A stretch of DNA of 64,000 nt from Mesoterricola sediminis (GTDB taxonomy: Bacteria; Acidobacteriota; Holophagae; Holophagales; Holophagaceae). Below the pieces are notes generated by a model. That model worked only from the letters and a program-made list of their open reading frames with translations. It ran no database searches and had not been told where the DNA came from. Within the stretch, counting starts at the first letter, position 1; the number at the start of each line of letters is the position of its first letter. The stretch spans positions 2,711,001 to 2,775,000 of the forward strand of contig NZ_AP027081.1 in NCBI RefSeq assembly GCF_030295425.1, given 5' to 3'. Below, piece after piece: positions 27,942 through 36,655 of the stretch. Made by a program: the position numbers and the translations under genes.

Positions 27942-29693
27942 ATGGCCTCGTATACCCGTCTCGGATCGTACTTGCTTTCCAGCGAACTCTCGGCGGATCC
28001 CCTCGGCAAGGTCCACCGGGGCCTGACCCTGAACGGCAGCGCCTTCGGCAAGCACGTGCTCATCCGGACCTTCCCGGACGAGGTGGCCGAAGCGGGCTTC
28101 TCCGCCAAGGTCCCCGAGGCCCAGCGCGTCGCGGGCCTCCTCGCCGGGACCCGCGGCCTCGGCACCGGCCACCACGTCGAGGCCGGGCGCGCCCCCCACG
28201 CCGTCTGCGACTACATCCCCGGGCGCAGCCTGGCCCAGGTGATCCGGAAGACCCGCGAGGAGCAGATCCCGCTCGGGGTCGACCACGCCCTGTCCGTCAT
28301 CCAGGGCATGGCCCAGGCCCTCCTGGCCCTGGACGCCAAGGGTCTCCACCACGGCCTCCTCACCCCGCACAGCGTCTGGGTGAGCTACGAGGGCGCCACA
28401 CAGATCATCGACACGCCGGGCGCCGCCGCCCTGGCCGCGGTCCTGCCCAAGGCGCGCCAGCTGGAGCAGACCCTCTCGCCCTACCGGCTCCCGGGGGCCT
28501 CCCCGCTCCACCAGGACCTCTACGCCCTCGGCGCCGTGCTCTTCGAGCTCCTGACCCTCGAGGCCCCTCCGGCCCGGGACGCCGCGGCCGCCGCCATCTC
28601 CCGCGCGACCCTCAAGGCCGCCCAGGAGGACGGCCCCATCCCCGGCGAGATCGCGGGCCTCCTGCGCAGGCTCCTGGCCGAGACCCAGGGCTTCTCCAGC
28701 CTCGGCGAGTTCAACAAGGAGCTGGAGCGCGTCCTCTACGACGGCGACCACAGCCCCACGACGTTCAACATGGCCTTCTACATGCATACGCTCTTCCGCG
28801 AGGAGAGCGAGCAGGACGTCCAGGCCATCAAGGCCGACCAGGCCGCGGACTTCACCCCCTTCCTGCCCTCCGACGCCTCGGCCCACAACGTCCTCGTGGC
28901 CCCCGACGGCACCAGCCGCGCGAAGTTCTTCATCTGGGGCGGCGTCGCCCTCGCCCTCCTCTTCGGGGTGATGGGCTACAACTACCTCCGGAGCACCCGG
29001 ATGAACGAGGACCTGCAGCGGCAGCTGGCCGAACTGCAGCAGAAGAACGCCGCCAACGACAACCGCCTCCAGGACCTGGCCAAGCAGGAGGAGGCCCAGA
29101 AGGCCCTGCAGGACCAGCTCGCGAAGAAGGCCTCCGAGGCCAAGACCGCCGAGGAGCGCGCCCGCGCCAAGAAGGACCTGGAGGAGGCCAAGGCCAAGGC
29201 CGAGGAACTGAACCGCCAGAAGGAGGAGGCCCTGCGCAAGCGGCAGGAGATCGCCAAGGAGACCACGGCCATCGCCCAGGCCGCCGCGCCCGCGGCCCAG
29301 CCGCCCCAGCCCGCCCCCGTGCAGGCCCCCGCCCCCGCCCCCAAGGTCGAGCCGGCCCCCGCCCCCGTGGCCCAGGCGCCCGCGGCCCAGGATGTGGTGG
29401 AGACGGCGGCCCAGATCGTGAACCGCACCGTGCCCGCCGCGCCGCGCATCAACAAGAGCTTCCTGCCCACGGCCCTGCGCGAGCAGGAGATCCGCGTGCA
29501 GCTCAAGGTGATGGTGGACGCCGGCGGCCGCCCCGCGCGCGTCGTGATCGTGAAGGGCGTCGACGGCCCCTTCGGCTACAACGACGCCGCCCAGCACGCC
29601 GCCCTCAACTCCACCTACAGCCCCGCCACCCGCAACGGCAAGCCCACCACCGGCTGGCTGACCCTGGAATACAACTTCGGGCGGCCCCGCTGA
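27942..29693 (+). CDS. Membrane pseudokinase with coiled coil and TonB-like C-terminal domain
   Basis: 583 residues from ATG 27942 (CTGGAG upstream; a GTG at 27936 is in frame). Residues ~5-270 have a Ser/Thr kinase-like fold, but the catalytic loop reads H-H-G-L-L-T-P-H-S instead of HRDLKPxN, the DFG position reads I-D-T-P-G, and the VAIK Lys is Arg (V-L-I-R). So it is probably a pseudokinase. One membrane helix follows (about 328-345, FIWGGVALALLFGVMGY), then a charged coiled coil (about 350-445), an Ala/Pro linker and a C-terminal TonB/TolA-like domain (about 480-583; IRVQLKVMVDAGGRPARVVIVKGVDG). This layout would couple a cytoplasmic sensor fold to the periplasm. No exb genes are adjacent. 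Confidence 0.8.
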   Translation: MASYTRLGSYLLSSELSADPLGKVHRGLTLNGSAFGKHVLIRTFPDEVAEAGFSAKVPEAQRVAGLLAGTRGLGTGHHVEAGRAPHAVCDYIPGRSLAQVIRKTREEQIPLGVDHALSVIQGMAQALLALDAKGLHHGLLTPHSVWVSYEGATQIIDTPGAAALAAVLPKARQLEQTLSPYRLPGASPLHQDLYALGAVLFELLTLEAPPARDAAAAAISRATLKAAQEDGPIPGEIAGLLRRLLAETQGFSSLGEFNKELERVLYDGDHSPTTFNMAFYMHTLFREESEQDVQAIKADQAADFTPFLPSDASAHNVLVAPDGTSRAKFFIWGGVALALLFGVMGYNYLRSTRMNEDLQRQLAELQQKNAANDNRLQDLAKQEEAQKALQDQLAKKASEAKTAEERARAKKDLEEAKAKAEELNRQKEEALRKRQEIAKETTAIAQAAAPAAQPPQPAPVQAPAPAPKVEPAPAPVAQAPAAQDVVETAAQIVNRTVPAAPRINKSFLPTALREQEIRVQLKVMVDAGGRPARVVIVKGVDGPFGYNDAAQHAALNSTYSPATRNGKPTTGWLTLEYNFGRPR

Positions 29694-29808
29694 TCCGACG
29701 GTGACGTCTTGGCGGCGGCAGGTTCCTGTCCCTCCCTTCCGCCCTGGTCCGTCGATGCCGGCGCAGCCGGCAAGGTGGAACCCCGCTTCCCAGGCCCCTG
29801 AACCGGCA

Positions 29809-29841
29809 CCGGCCCTGAATGCGCCAGCATTCAGGGTCCGG
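29809..29841. terminator. Strong hairpin after the pseudokinase gene
   Basis: CCCTGAATGC-GCCA-GCATTCAGGG (29813-29836) is a perfect 10-bp stem, extended by CCGG/CCGG across a bulged T. It lies between convergent genes in the 204-base gap 29694-29897. There is no T-run, so it is a likely but not certain terminator acting both ways. Confidence 0.5.
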
Positions 29842-29897
29842 TCATGCGTTTGCCGAGGCGGACTGGAGGGACACGGACCTGCAGGCGCCCGGAAGCC

Positions 29898-30941
29898 TCA
29901 GTCGTGGAGGCGGATCGGCTCGTCGTCGTCCTCGTCGACGATGCGGATGTTGGGGCCCGATTCCAGCAGGACGGCGTCCTCGAACATGTTGTGGAGCTTG
30001 GGCGCGTAGCGCTCGGCCTCCAGGAGGCGCGGATCCTCGTCCAGCGCCAGTTCCAGGCGCTCCAGCCCCAGGACCTCGGCGGGTTCCCGGCCCAGGATGG
30101 CGGCCAGCAGCTTCCGCGGGTTCAGGGCCTGGCCCTGGCGGATGGCGGTGCGGAAGACGAGGCCCCCGTCGGCCCAGGCCATGTCCTCCACGAGGGAGCG
30201 GATCTCGACGCGCTTGAGGCCCTTCTGGCCCCCGGTCTTGCCCGCCTTCTCCATGGCGAAGGACTCGGCGGCGAGGAAGGCCCCGGTGCGCCCCTCAGCG
30301 GCCTCCCGCTCGGGTCCGGGGCAGGCCCACCGCCACAGGGCGGACCGGCAGAGATCCGCGACGGGCGAGGCGTAGGTGGGCACCAGGGCCGCGTCCAGGA
30401 AGGCCACCCCCGCCGGGGCGTGGGCGTCCAGCAGCGCGGGCAGTTCGCCGAGGGGCAGGCCGGGCTCGCGATCGAGGCCGACGTCCACCCACTCGCCCCG
30501 GCCCGCCACGCCCTGCGGCAGGGGATGGCCCAGGACGAGGGCGGGCCTCGGCACCTTCTCCAGGCCCATGGCCAGGGGCAGGCCGGCATCCAGGAAGGCC
30601 CGCGCCAGACTGGCCAGGAGGGCCGGCGGGTGCAGGTCGGAGGCCGGGGCGTCGACGGAGAAGCGCACCCGCACCTTCCGGCGCCGCGGATCGTTCTGCC
30701 ACCCCGCCATGCGCCGGCCGCGATTGGCCGCCACCTGGGCCTTCAGGCGCCGGCGGAAGTCATCCCAGGCGGGATCGCCGGCCCGCGGCCGGGACAGGGC
30801 GAGGGCATGTTCGGCCGTGCCTTCCTGGACCAGGCCGGCCAGCCATCCTTCCAGGACGTCGGCGGGGGGCACCTCGCCGGTGACGGCGGCCTGGAGGGCG
30901 GAAAGCACGGGTGTTGCGGAAGCGCGCGGGGCCTGGGTCAT
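29898..30941 (-). CDS. Stand-alone DUF2344 (TIGR03936-type, radical SAM-associated) protein
   Basis: 347 residues. A helical N-terminal region (~1-85) leads into the DUF2344 fold: K-V-R-V-R-F-S-V-D-A, L-A-R-A-F-L-D-A-G-L-P-L-A-M-G, L-G-H-P-L-P-Q-G-V and a V-D-V-G-L-D strand, matching the domain normally fused to or encoded beside a radical SAM protein. No radical SAM partner is present here. The C-terminus ends in an Asp/Glu run (IVDEDDDEPIRLHD). The function of DUF2344 is unknown to me. TAGACT lies 8 bases before the ATG. The 283-base gap 30942-31224 upstream holds only this promoter-like box. Confidence 0.68.
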   Translation of the reverse strand: MTQAPRASATPVLSALQAAVTGEVPPADVLEGWLAGLVQEGTAEHALALSRPRAGDPAWDDFRRRLKAQVAANRGRRMAGWQNDPRRRKVRVRFSVDAPASDLHPPALLASLARAFLDAGLPLAMGLEKVPRPALVLGHPLPQGVAGRGEWVDVGLDREPGLPLGELPALLDAHAPAGVAFLDAALVPTYASPVADLCRSALWRWACPGPEREAAEGRTGAFLAAESFAMEKAGKTGGQKGLKRVEIRSLVEDMAWADGGLVFRTAIRQGQALNPRKLLAAILGREPAEVLGLERLELALDEDPRLLEAERYAPKLHNMFEDAVLLESGPNIRIVDEDDDEPIRLHD

Positions 30942-30949
30942 GGCCCTCC

Positions 30950-30955
30950 AGTCTA
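30950..30955 (-). promoter_or_regulatory. -10-like TAGACT, 8 bases before the DUF2344 gene (leaderless promoter candidate)
   Basis: On the minus strand TAGACT, then GGAGGGCC, then ATG 30941. The GGAGG may instead serve as an RBS if transcription starts further upstream. Confidence 0.4.
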
Positions 30956-31224
30956 CTCCTGAACGGTTTTCCGGCCACCTCCGGGGTTTTCCGCGACCGC
31001 TGCTGATTTCTCCGCGGGGAATCCCCGAGTCGCTATGAGAATCAGGTAAGGATCGGATTGCTGCGTTCTCAGTGCAGGGAAATTCCCCGAAGCGTTCGGC
31101 AGTCCAAACCCCCTGTGTTTACGCCATTTCCCGCAGCCCTGCGCCGGATGTTACAAGGCCGGACGCCGACCAAGAAGGCTGCAAAAGTCATGAATCGATT
31201 TTTACCTTCCGCGCCCCCGCCGGC

Positions 31225-32310
31225 TCAGCGGTGCATTTTCGATTCGAGGTAGCGCTTCGCCTCGCGGCGCAGGACCTCGGTCACGCCCTTGTCCCGCATG
31301 AGGAGCTTGAGGTCCAGGTCCACGAGGCGCTTGAACAGGTTCAGGGAGATGGCGATGGGCGTCTTGGGATTGAGGACGAGGGCCTTGACGATGGGGTACT
31401 TCTTGAGCCACTCGCGGTTGGCGGCGATGACCCGGATGACCTCCTCGTTCACCGTGCGCATCTGGGCGATGAAGGCCACTTCCCCTTCGGTGATGCGCGG
31501 GTTGCGGACCACGTTCACCTGGATGAGCCGGTTGGCCTCCCGGATGAGGAAGGTCCGCTCCTCCTTGCCGCCCTTGATGGCGAGCATGATCTTCTGGTTC
31601 GTGCGCAGGCGCATGATCCGCTTGGTGAGGGAGAGGGGGATCGGGTTGCCCTCGTCGTCCACGTAGCCTTCGGCCTCGGGCCGCGCCGCGTCGACCTCGG
31701 CCTCCTCCGCCGCCTGGGGCTCCTCCGGCGCCGCGGAGGGCATGGGCAGCTCGGACCACGCCCGGTCCAGGCGTCCCGCCTCGACCTCGTCGATGATCTC
31801 CAGGCGCTCGGCGGCGATCTCGGGGGTGGCCAGCCTCAGCACGTCCCTGCGGAATTCGTTCACCCGCCGCTTGATGACGTACTCCGCTTCCGGGTGCTCC
31901 TCCAGGAGGTCGAGGATGGCGGGGCGCTCCAGCCAGAGCACCTGGTTGTTCAGGGGGATCTCGAGGACGGAGCCGGGCAGGAACGGCACCACGCGCTCCA
32001 TCCAGGCGGAGGTCATGTCCGGATGGAGGAGGGCGGTCTCGAGGAGGGCCGGTTCCTTGCGGTAGGTGAGGATGAGTCCCAGCGGGTCGGGCGGGTCCTG
32101 GGGCAGGAGGAGCGCGCTGGACAGGAGGCTCTCCGGCATCGCCGTCAGGGTCCCGACCGCGGCCTCCTTGAAGGGCGTCTCCTGGAACACCGCGTGCGCC
32201 AGGCCCACGAGGAGGTCCCCGGGGGGCACCGGGAGGTTGCCGGAGACCAGGGCCTTGGCCATGGCTTCGGGCAGCTGTCCGTCGATGAATTTCTGGATGA
32301 TCAGATGCAC
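31225..32310 (-). CDS. Conserved hypothetical protein (end of moxR operon)
   Basis: 361 residues from a GTG at 32310, one base after the stop of the RodZ-like gene, with AAGAGGA just upstream. It looks soluble: no signal peptide or membrane helix. An N-terminal helical repeat-like region (about 1-180, with many L-L/E-L pairs such as LLSSALLLPQDPPD) is joined by an acidic Ala/Glu linker (about 190-215) to a conserved-looking C-terminal region (about 225-361; KIMLAIKGGKEER, AFIAQMRTVNEEVIRVIAANREW). I do not recognise a family. Its place behind moxR and rodZ-like genes suggests a cell-envelope or chaperone-like role, but that is inference. Confidence 0.7.
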   Translation of the reverse strand: MHLIIQKFIDGQLPEAMAKALVSGNLPVPPGDLLVGLAHAVFQETPFKEAAVGTLTAMPESLLSSALLLPQDPPDPLGLILTYRKEPALLETALLHPDMTSAWMERVVPFLPGSVLEIPLNNQVLWLERPAILDLLEEHPEAEYVIKRRVNEFRRDVLRLATPEIAAERLEIIDEVEAGRLDRAWSELPMPSAAPEEPQAAEEAEVDAARPEAEGYVDDEGNPIPLSLTKRIMRLRTNQKIMLAIKGGKEERTFLIREANRLIQVNVVRNPRITEGEVAFIAQMRTVNEEVIRVIAANREWLKKYPIVKALVLNPKTPIAISLNLFKRLVDLDLKLLMRDKGVTEVLRREAKRYLESKMHR

Positions 32311-32311
32311 G

Positions 32312-33139
32312 TCATTCCTCTTCCTGGTCGGTCTCCGGCGGGGTGGACGGCCTGTTGGGCGGAACGGCCTCGGGCACGATCAGCTCCCCCGTGCCGGTGA
32401 ACTTCCCCGTCCAGGCCTCGCCCACGGCGCCCCCGTGGCGGATGCGCCGGCCCGCCACGTCCAGCACGGCGACGCCCGCGTTGTCGATGGCCACGGAGAA
32501 GGGGCCCTTCACCCGCAGCTGCCAGGGGTCCGAGATGCGGAGGACCCGGGCCTGGGGCGGCTGGCCCTGTTCCTGGGCGATGGTCACGACGCAGGTGTCC
32601 AGGGCCCGCAGGGCCACCAGCACGCCCTCCTCGTTGACGGGGGCCTCCGGCAGGACCTCCCCCACCACGGGATAGGGCCCCGCGGGGGACGCGGGGGTCC
32701 ACCGCGGCGGCGGCGTCCGGTCCGCGGCCGTCAGCTCCTCGCGGCGCTCGCGCCGGAGGCTGCGTCCCGGCACCACGAGCCAGAGGACCAGGAGGATGGT
32801 GGCGGCGGTGAGACCGCCCATGAGCACCCGTTCGAGGCGCTCCCGGCGCGGGTCGGGCGGCTCCTGCTCCATGGCCCCCGGGAGTCGGCTCCAGGGTTCG
32901 GACAGGGCCTCCAGGTCCACGCCCAGGCGCTCCGCGATCTGGCGCGCGTAGGGCCGCTCCCGGCCCGGGGGCACCTTCTCCCAGGCGTCGGCCTCGACCG
33001 CCTCGAGGATGCGGACGCTGATGTTCAGGTCGAAGCCCAGGGCGTAGAGGGAGATCCCCTGCTCCAGCCGGGCCTTCCGAAGCGCCTCCCCGATCCCGGG
33101 CGGGGGCGCGCCCTGGGCCTCGCCGCTCAAGGCTTCCAC
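32312..33139 (-). CDS. RodZ-like protein (N-terminal HTH, membrane anchor, DUF4115)
   Basis: 275 residues. An HTH_25-type domain (about 14-80; IGEALRKARLEQGISL, then the Y-A-R-Q-I-A-E-R-L-G-V-D helix) is followed by a membrane helix (about 107-127, VLMGGLTAATILLVLWLVV), a Pro-rich linker, and a C-terminal beta domain like DUF4115 (about 170-255; VALRALDTCVVTIAQ, WQLRVKGPFSVAIDNAG). RodZ links MreB to the membrane and sets rod shape; shorter RodZ-like proteins are common and their role is less clear. It overlaps moxR upstream by 13 bases and is followed one base later by the hypothetical gene. Confidence 0.8.
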   Translation of the reverse strand: MEALSGEAQGAPPPGIGEALRKARLEQGISLYALGFDLNISVRILEAVEADAWEKVPPGRERPYARQIAERLGVDLEALSEPWSRLPGAMEQEPPDPRRERLERVLMGGLTAATILLVLWLVVPGRSLRRERREELTAADRTPPPRWTPASPAGPYPVVGEVLPEAPVNEEGVLVALRALDTCVVTIAQEQGQPPQARVLRISDPWQLRVKGPFSVAIDNAGVAVLDVAGRRIRHGGAVGEAWTGKFTGTGELIVPEAVPPNRPSTPPETDQEEE

Positions 33140-34074
33140 CCCACGGGCACCGTCTCGAGCACGCGGGCCAGCTGCTCCCGGCGCTCGTCCCGGTTGAGCC
33201 GGCGGTCATCCATGACGCCCCGGTGGGCCATGGCGTCCCCCAGGGTGCCCTGGAGATCGTCGGGGGTGGTGAAGCTCCGCCCCGCCAGCCAGGCCTCCGC
33301 CTTGGCCAGGGCCAGCCAGTGGCCCGCGGCCCGGGTGCTGCAGAAGCCGCGCCCCTCCCGGATGGAGGCGACGACCCGCTCCGCGTAGTCCAGGGCCGCG
33401 TCGGCCACGCGGACGGTCTTCACCGCGGCCCGGGCGCGCCGCCATCCGTCCAGGTCCAGGGCCGGCTGCAAACGATCGAGCGTATCCGCCCCCGCCTCGC
33501 CCCGGAGCACGAGGCGCTCGGCCCGGGGGTCCGGGTAGCCCAGGTGGAGGACGCAGGCGAAACGGTCCATCTGGCTCTCCGGCAGCGGAAAGGTGCCGGC
33601 GTGGTCCATGGGGTTCTGGGTGGCGATCACGAAGAACGGATCCGGCAGGCGGTACGTGGCCCGGTCCAGGGTCACCTGGCCCTCCACCATCACCTCCAGC
33701 AGGGAGCTCTGGGTCTTGGGCCCGATGCGGTTCAGCTCGTCGAGGAGGAGCACGTTGGCGAAGACGGGGCCCTCCTGGAACCGGAAGCGCTGATGCTCGG
33801 CCTCCCACAGGTGGACGCCCAGCAGGTCCGAGGGCAGCAGGTCATTGGTGCCCTGGACGCGCTGGTAGGAACCGCCCAGGAGCCGGCTGAGGCCCTTGGC
33901 GAGGGTGGTCTTGCCCACCCCGGGCAGATCCTCCAGGAGCAGGTGCCCGCCCGAGAGGAGCACCGCCAGGGCGCGGCGCACCTGGCGCTCCTTGCCCACG
34001 ACGACGGACCCGAGGGCGGCGAGCCCGTCCAGGACCGCCTTCCTGATCTCCATCTCCCCCGGCTGCTGCGTCAT
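33127..34074 (-). CDS. MoxR-family AAA+ ATPase
   Basis: 315 residues. Walker A GVGKTT (52-57), Walker B LLLDELNRI (about 109), the MoxR signature E-V-M-V-E-G-Q-V-T and sensor 1 FVIATQNP, followed by LPESQMDRF. MoxR ATPases act as chaperones that insert metal cofactors or assemble complexes, normally with a VWA-domain partner and a DUF58 protein; neither is present here. The gene overlaps the RodZ-like gene and follows the response-regulator gene by 9 bases, so all belong to one operon. TAGGAT six bases before the ATG contains the upstream gene's stop codon. Confidence 0.9.
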   Translation of the reverse strand: MTQQPGEMEIRKAVLDGLAALGSVVVGKERQVRRALAVLLSGGHLLLEDLPGVGKTTLAKGLSRLLGGSYQRVQGTNDLLPSDLLGVHLWEAEHQRFRFQEGPVFANVLLLDELNRIGPKTQSSLLEVMVEGQVTLDRATYRLPDPFFVIATQNPMDHAGTFPLPESQMDRFACVLHLGYPDPRAERLVLRGEAGADTLDRLQPALDLDGWRRARAAVKTVRVADAALDYAERVVASIREGRGFCSTRAAGHWLALAKAEAWLAGRSFTTPDDLQGTLGDAMAHRGVMDDRRLNRDERREQLARVLETVPVGWKP

Positions 34075-34083
34075 GGTTCCATC

Positions 34084-35292
34084 CTAGTCGCCATCCAGGG
34101 GAATGCCATGGTCCCGGAGGGCCTTGGCCAGCGTCCGGAGGGTGAGTCCCAGGGCCTGGGCGGCGGCGGCGGGCTCCCGGCCCTCCAGGGCCCGGCGCAG
34201 GAGGGCCCCCTCCGCCTGGGCCGTCACATCGTCCAGCATGGCGCCCAGGGCGCCTTCGGGGGGATAGGAGAGCACGAGGGGCAGGCCCCGGCCCGGCCCC
34301 GGCGGCGGCAGGGGCGCCAGGGCCGGGCCGGCGGTGGCCGCGAGGGCCTGGTCGAGGCACCAGGCCAGCTCCCGCACGTTGCCGGGCCAGCCCCGCTGCA
34401 GCAGATCTCGCTCGGCCCCTCGCTCCAGGAAGGGGACGGGGCGCCCTTCCTGGCGGGACCGGGCCTCCAGATAGGCGCGGAAGAGGGGCAGGACGTCCTC
34501 CCGGCGCTCCCGCAGGGGCGCGATCCCGAAGGCCAGCACCCCCAGCCGCATCCGCAGGGACTCGCCGAGGGCTTCCGGCTGGCGGCAGGCGCCCATCCAG
34601 TGGACTTCGCCGGCCCCGGGCAGATCCATGGCCGCCGCGAGGGCCTGCTGGGACGGCGCCTGGTCCAGGTCCGTGAGGTAGAGGGACCCTCCCCGGGCCA
34701 CCGCCAGGTCGTCCGGACCGGGCACCCGGCCCGCGGCGGAAAGGCGCAGGAACGGAGCCTGGGGGTGGCGCAGGGCGTGCAGCCGCCGCGCGGCCCGGGC
34801 CTTGCCGGCCCCCGCCTCCCCGTGGAAGAGCACCGGTTCCCCGGATTCCGCCGCCCGGGACAGGGCCCGGTCCAGGGCCGTCATCGGCCCGCTCACCGCG
34901 ATCCACGGCTCCCGCGGATCCGGCGGCGGCGCCAGCCCCAGGGCGCGCATCCGCGCGAGGACGTCCAGGAAGGCGTCCAAGTCGAAGGGCTTGGCCAGGA
35001 AATCGTCGGCCCCCCAGCGGATGGCCTCCACGATGTCCCGGGTCTCCCCGAAGGCCGACATCACCACGGCGCGGATGGCGGGCTGGAGGCGCTTGGCGGC
35101 CTTGAGCAGCTCGAGGCCCGTCATGCCCGGCAGCCGGAGGTCGGTGACCAGGGCCTCGAAGGGCCTCTCCTTCAGGGCCGCCAGCGCCTCGCGGGGGTCC
35201 CCCACGGCCGTGACGTCCCACGCGCCGTCCGCGAGGGCCTTGACCAGCAGCTTCCGGAAGCTGTCCTTGTCCTCGACCAGCAGGATGCGCAC
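34084..35292 (-). CDS. NtrC-like response regulator with degenerate AAA+ domain
   Basis: 402 residues from GTG 35292. A receiver domain (1-~118) has the acidic pocket (VEDK), phospho-Asp in TDLRLPG, and Lys in AKPF. A shortened AAA+ domain follows (about 130-300): Walker A is GEAGAGKA, but the GAFTGA loop that contacts sigma-54 is missing (sequence jumps from the post-Walker strand to A-R-G-G-S-L-Y-L-T-D-L-D), and Walker B DE is altered. A Fis-type HTH lies at the C-terminus (A-A-A-Q-A-L-G-L-T-L-R-T-L-A-K-A-L). It should bind DNA after phosphorylation, but not act as a classic sigma-54 activator. It starts one base after aroDE stops. Confidence 0.82.
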   Translation of the reverse strand: MRILLVEDKDSFRKLLVKALADGAWDVTAVGDPREALAALKERPFEALVTDLRLPGMTGLELLKAAKRLQPAIRAVVMSAFGETRDIVEAIRWGADDFLAKPFDLDAFLDVLARMRALGLAPPPDPREPWIAVSGPMTALDRALSRAAESGEPVLFHGEAGAGKARAARRLHALRHPQAPFLRLSAAGRVPGPDDLAVARGGSLYLTDLDQAPSQQALAAAMDLPGAGEVHWMGACRQPEALGESLRMRLGVLAFGIAPLRERREDVLPLFRAYLEARSRQEGRPVPFLERGAERDLLQRGWPGNVRELAWCLDQALAATAGPALAPLPPPGPGRGLPLVLSYPPEGALGAMLDDVTAQAEGALLRRALEGREPAAAAQALGLTLRTLAKALRDHGIPLDGD

Positions 35293-35293
35293 C

Positions 35294-36655
35294 TCAGGCC
35301 CCCCCGCATTCGCGCACGAAGTGCTCGGACTGGAGCCGGGCCTGGGCCTCGAACAGGGCGGCGCCCTCCACCAGCCGGAGTCCGGCCTCCCGGGCCCAAC
35401 GGGCGAAGGCCGTGTCCTCCTTGTAGATCCATTCCACGGCCCAGGACGCGGTGGCCCCGGCCGCCGCCAGGAGTTCCGGGAAGGGCGCGGGATCGGCGGG
35501 ATCCATGCCCAGGGACGTGGCCTGGACCACGCCCGCCGGCGCGAAGGCCGAGACCTCCCGCGGGTCCGCCGGGGTGCGCCGGGAGACGCGCAGGGCGGGC
35601 CGGCCCGCCCGGGCCAGGACGCCGAGGGTGGTCGCGGCCACGCCGCCGTCCCCCAGGACCAGCACCGGCCCCGGCGGGAGCGGGGCGAGGGCCGCCTCCA
35701 GGGCGCCCGCGTCCGTGTTCGCGCCCGTCCAGGGATCGCCCGGCGACCTGCGGTAGAGGGTGTTCAGGGGCCCCTCCAGGCCGAGGGCCCGGGGCAGGCG
35801 CTCCTTGAGGGGGGCGGTGAGGCTCGCGCCCAGCAGGGGCAGCGCCTCCAGGGCCTCCAGGGCCTCGAGCGCGTCCCCGCACTCCAGGGGCAGGTAGAGC
35901 AGGTCCTTGAAGGCGGCCTTGAAGCGCGCGTTGTGGTAGGCCGGGCCCCGGGAGTGCATCACGGGGCTGCCCATCACGCCGCAGAGGGCGTGATGCCCGT
36001 GGAGGCGGTGGCAGCGCCAGGCCAGCATTTGGGCCAGGGGCACCTGGCCCGGGGCGGCGGGTGGGCCATCGTCGGGCGCGGCGTAGGTGAACGCGCCCCC
36101 CCAGGCGAACTGCATGCACCGGCTGGCCACGCCCCGGTCGCCCATGAGGAAGGCCGACAGGAAGATCCCCCGGGCCGAGGCCCAGGCCAGGGCGTCCTTC
36201 AGGCGCGCGTTGTCCGCCAGCTTCGTGGCCCGGCCCACCCACTTGTAGGCCTCGCCCTCTGGCAGGTCGCCCAGGCGTGCGTCCAGGTCGAAGACCCCCT
36301 CCCCCACGTGGACGGAGCGCAGGAGCCGCAGGTGGGAGCGGTGGGCCTGGATGCCCTCCGGCACCGGCAGGTCCCACTCCAGGTCCAGCCAGGCCGGCCT
36401 CGCGGCGGCCGCCTCGCAGAGGCGCGCGAGACGGTCGGCCTCGTTGCCGTCCCAGGCCCCGCCCTCCGCCCTGCGCCGGCAGGTCACGAGGCAGCGCCCC
36501 CGCAGGGCCTGGACCATGGCCTCCGGATCCCCGTCGGGATGGAGGTCCAGCCGCACCTCGGGCAGGGCCTCGGGGGGCAGGCGCCGGGCGCAGGCCAGGG
36601 CGTCCTCCCAGGCGGGATGGGCGAGGGTGACGAAGTAGCGCGGCGGCGCCGTCAC
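35294..36655 (-). CDS. aroDE: Bifunctional 3-dehydroquinate dehydratase / shikimate dehydrogenase
   Basis: 453 residues from GTG 36655, whose G-T-G-A overlaps the mazG stop. The N-terminal half (~1-215) is a type I dehydroquinase: V-R-L-D-L, D-L-E-W-D, and the Schiff-base Lys probably in A-Y-K-W-V-G-R-A-T-K. The C-terminal half is shikimate dehydrogenase: GVMGSPVMHSRGPAYHNARF, the catalytic Lys in SLTAPLKE, ANTDAGALEAAL, and a glycine-rich NADP loop (VLGDGGVAATTL). It carries out steps 3 and 4 of the shikimate pathway. Such AroDE fusions are known in plants, chlamydiae and planctomycetes. The preceding frame is open for 200 codons but belongs to mazG's shadow. Confidence 0.88.
   Translation of the reverse strand: MTAPPRYFVTLAHPAWEDALACARRLPPEALPEVRLDLHPDGDPEAMVQALRGRCLVTCRRRAEGGAWDGNEADRLARLCEAAAARPAWLDLEWDLPVPEGIQAHRSHLRLLRSVHVGEGVFDLDARLGDLPEGEAYKWVGRATKLADNARLKDALAWASARGIFLSAFLMGDRGVASRCMQFAWGGAFTYAAPDDGPPAAPGQVPLAQMLAWRCHRLHGHHALCGVMGSPVMHSRGPAYHNARFKAAFKDLLYLPLECGDALEALEALEALPLLGASLTAPLKERLPRALGLEGPLNTLYRRSPGDPWTGANTDAGALEAALAPLPPGPVLVLGDGGVAATTLGVLARAGRPALRVSRRTPADPREVSAFAPAGVVQATSLGMDPADPAPFPELLAAAGATASWAVEWIYKEDTAFARWAREAGLRLVEGAALFEAQARLQSEHFVRECGGA

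Noticed and set aside
34081-34086. TAGGAT six bases before moxR as a leaderless promoter
   Set aside because: It contains the stop codon of the upstream gene, and the gene sits inside a tight operon, so it was left out of the count.
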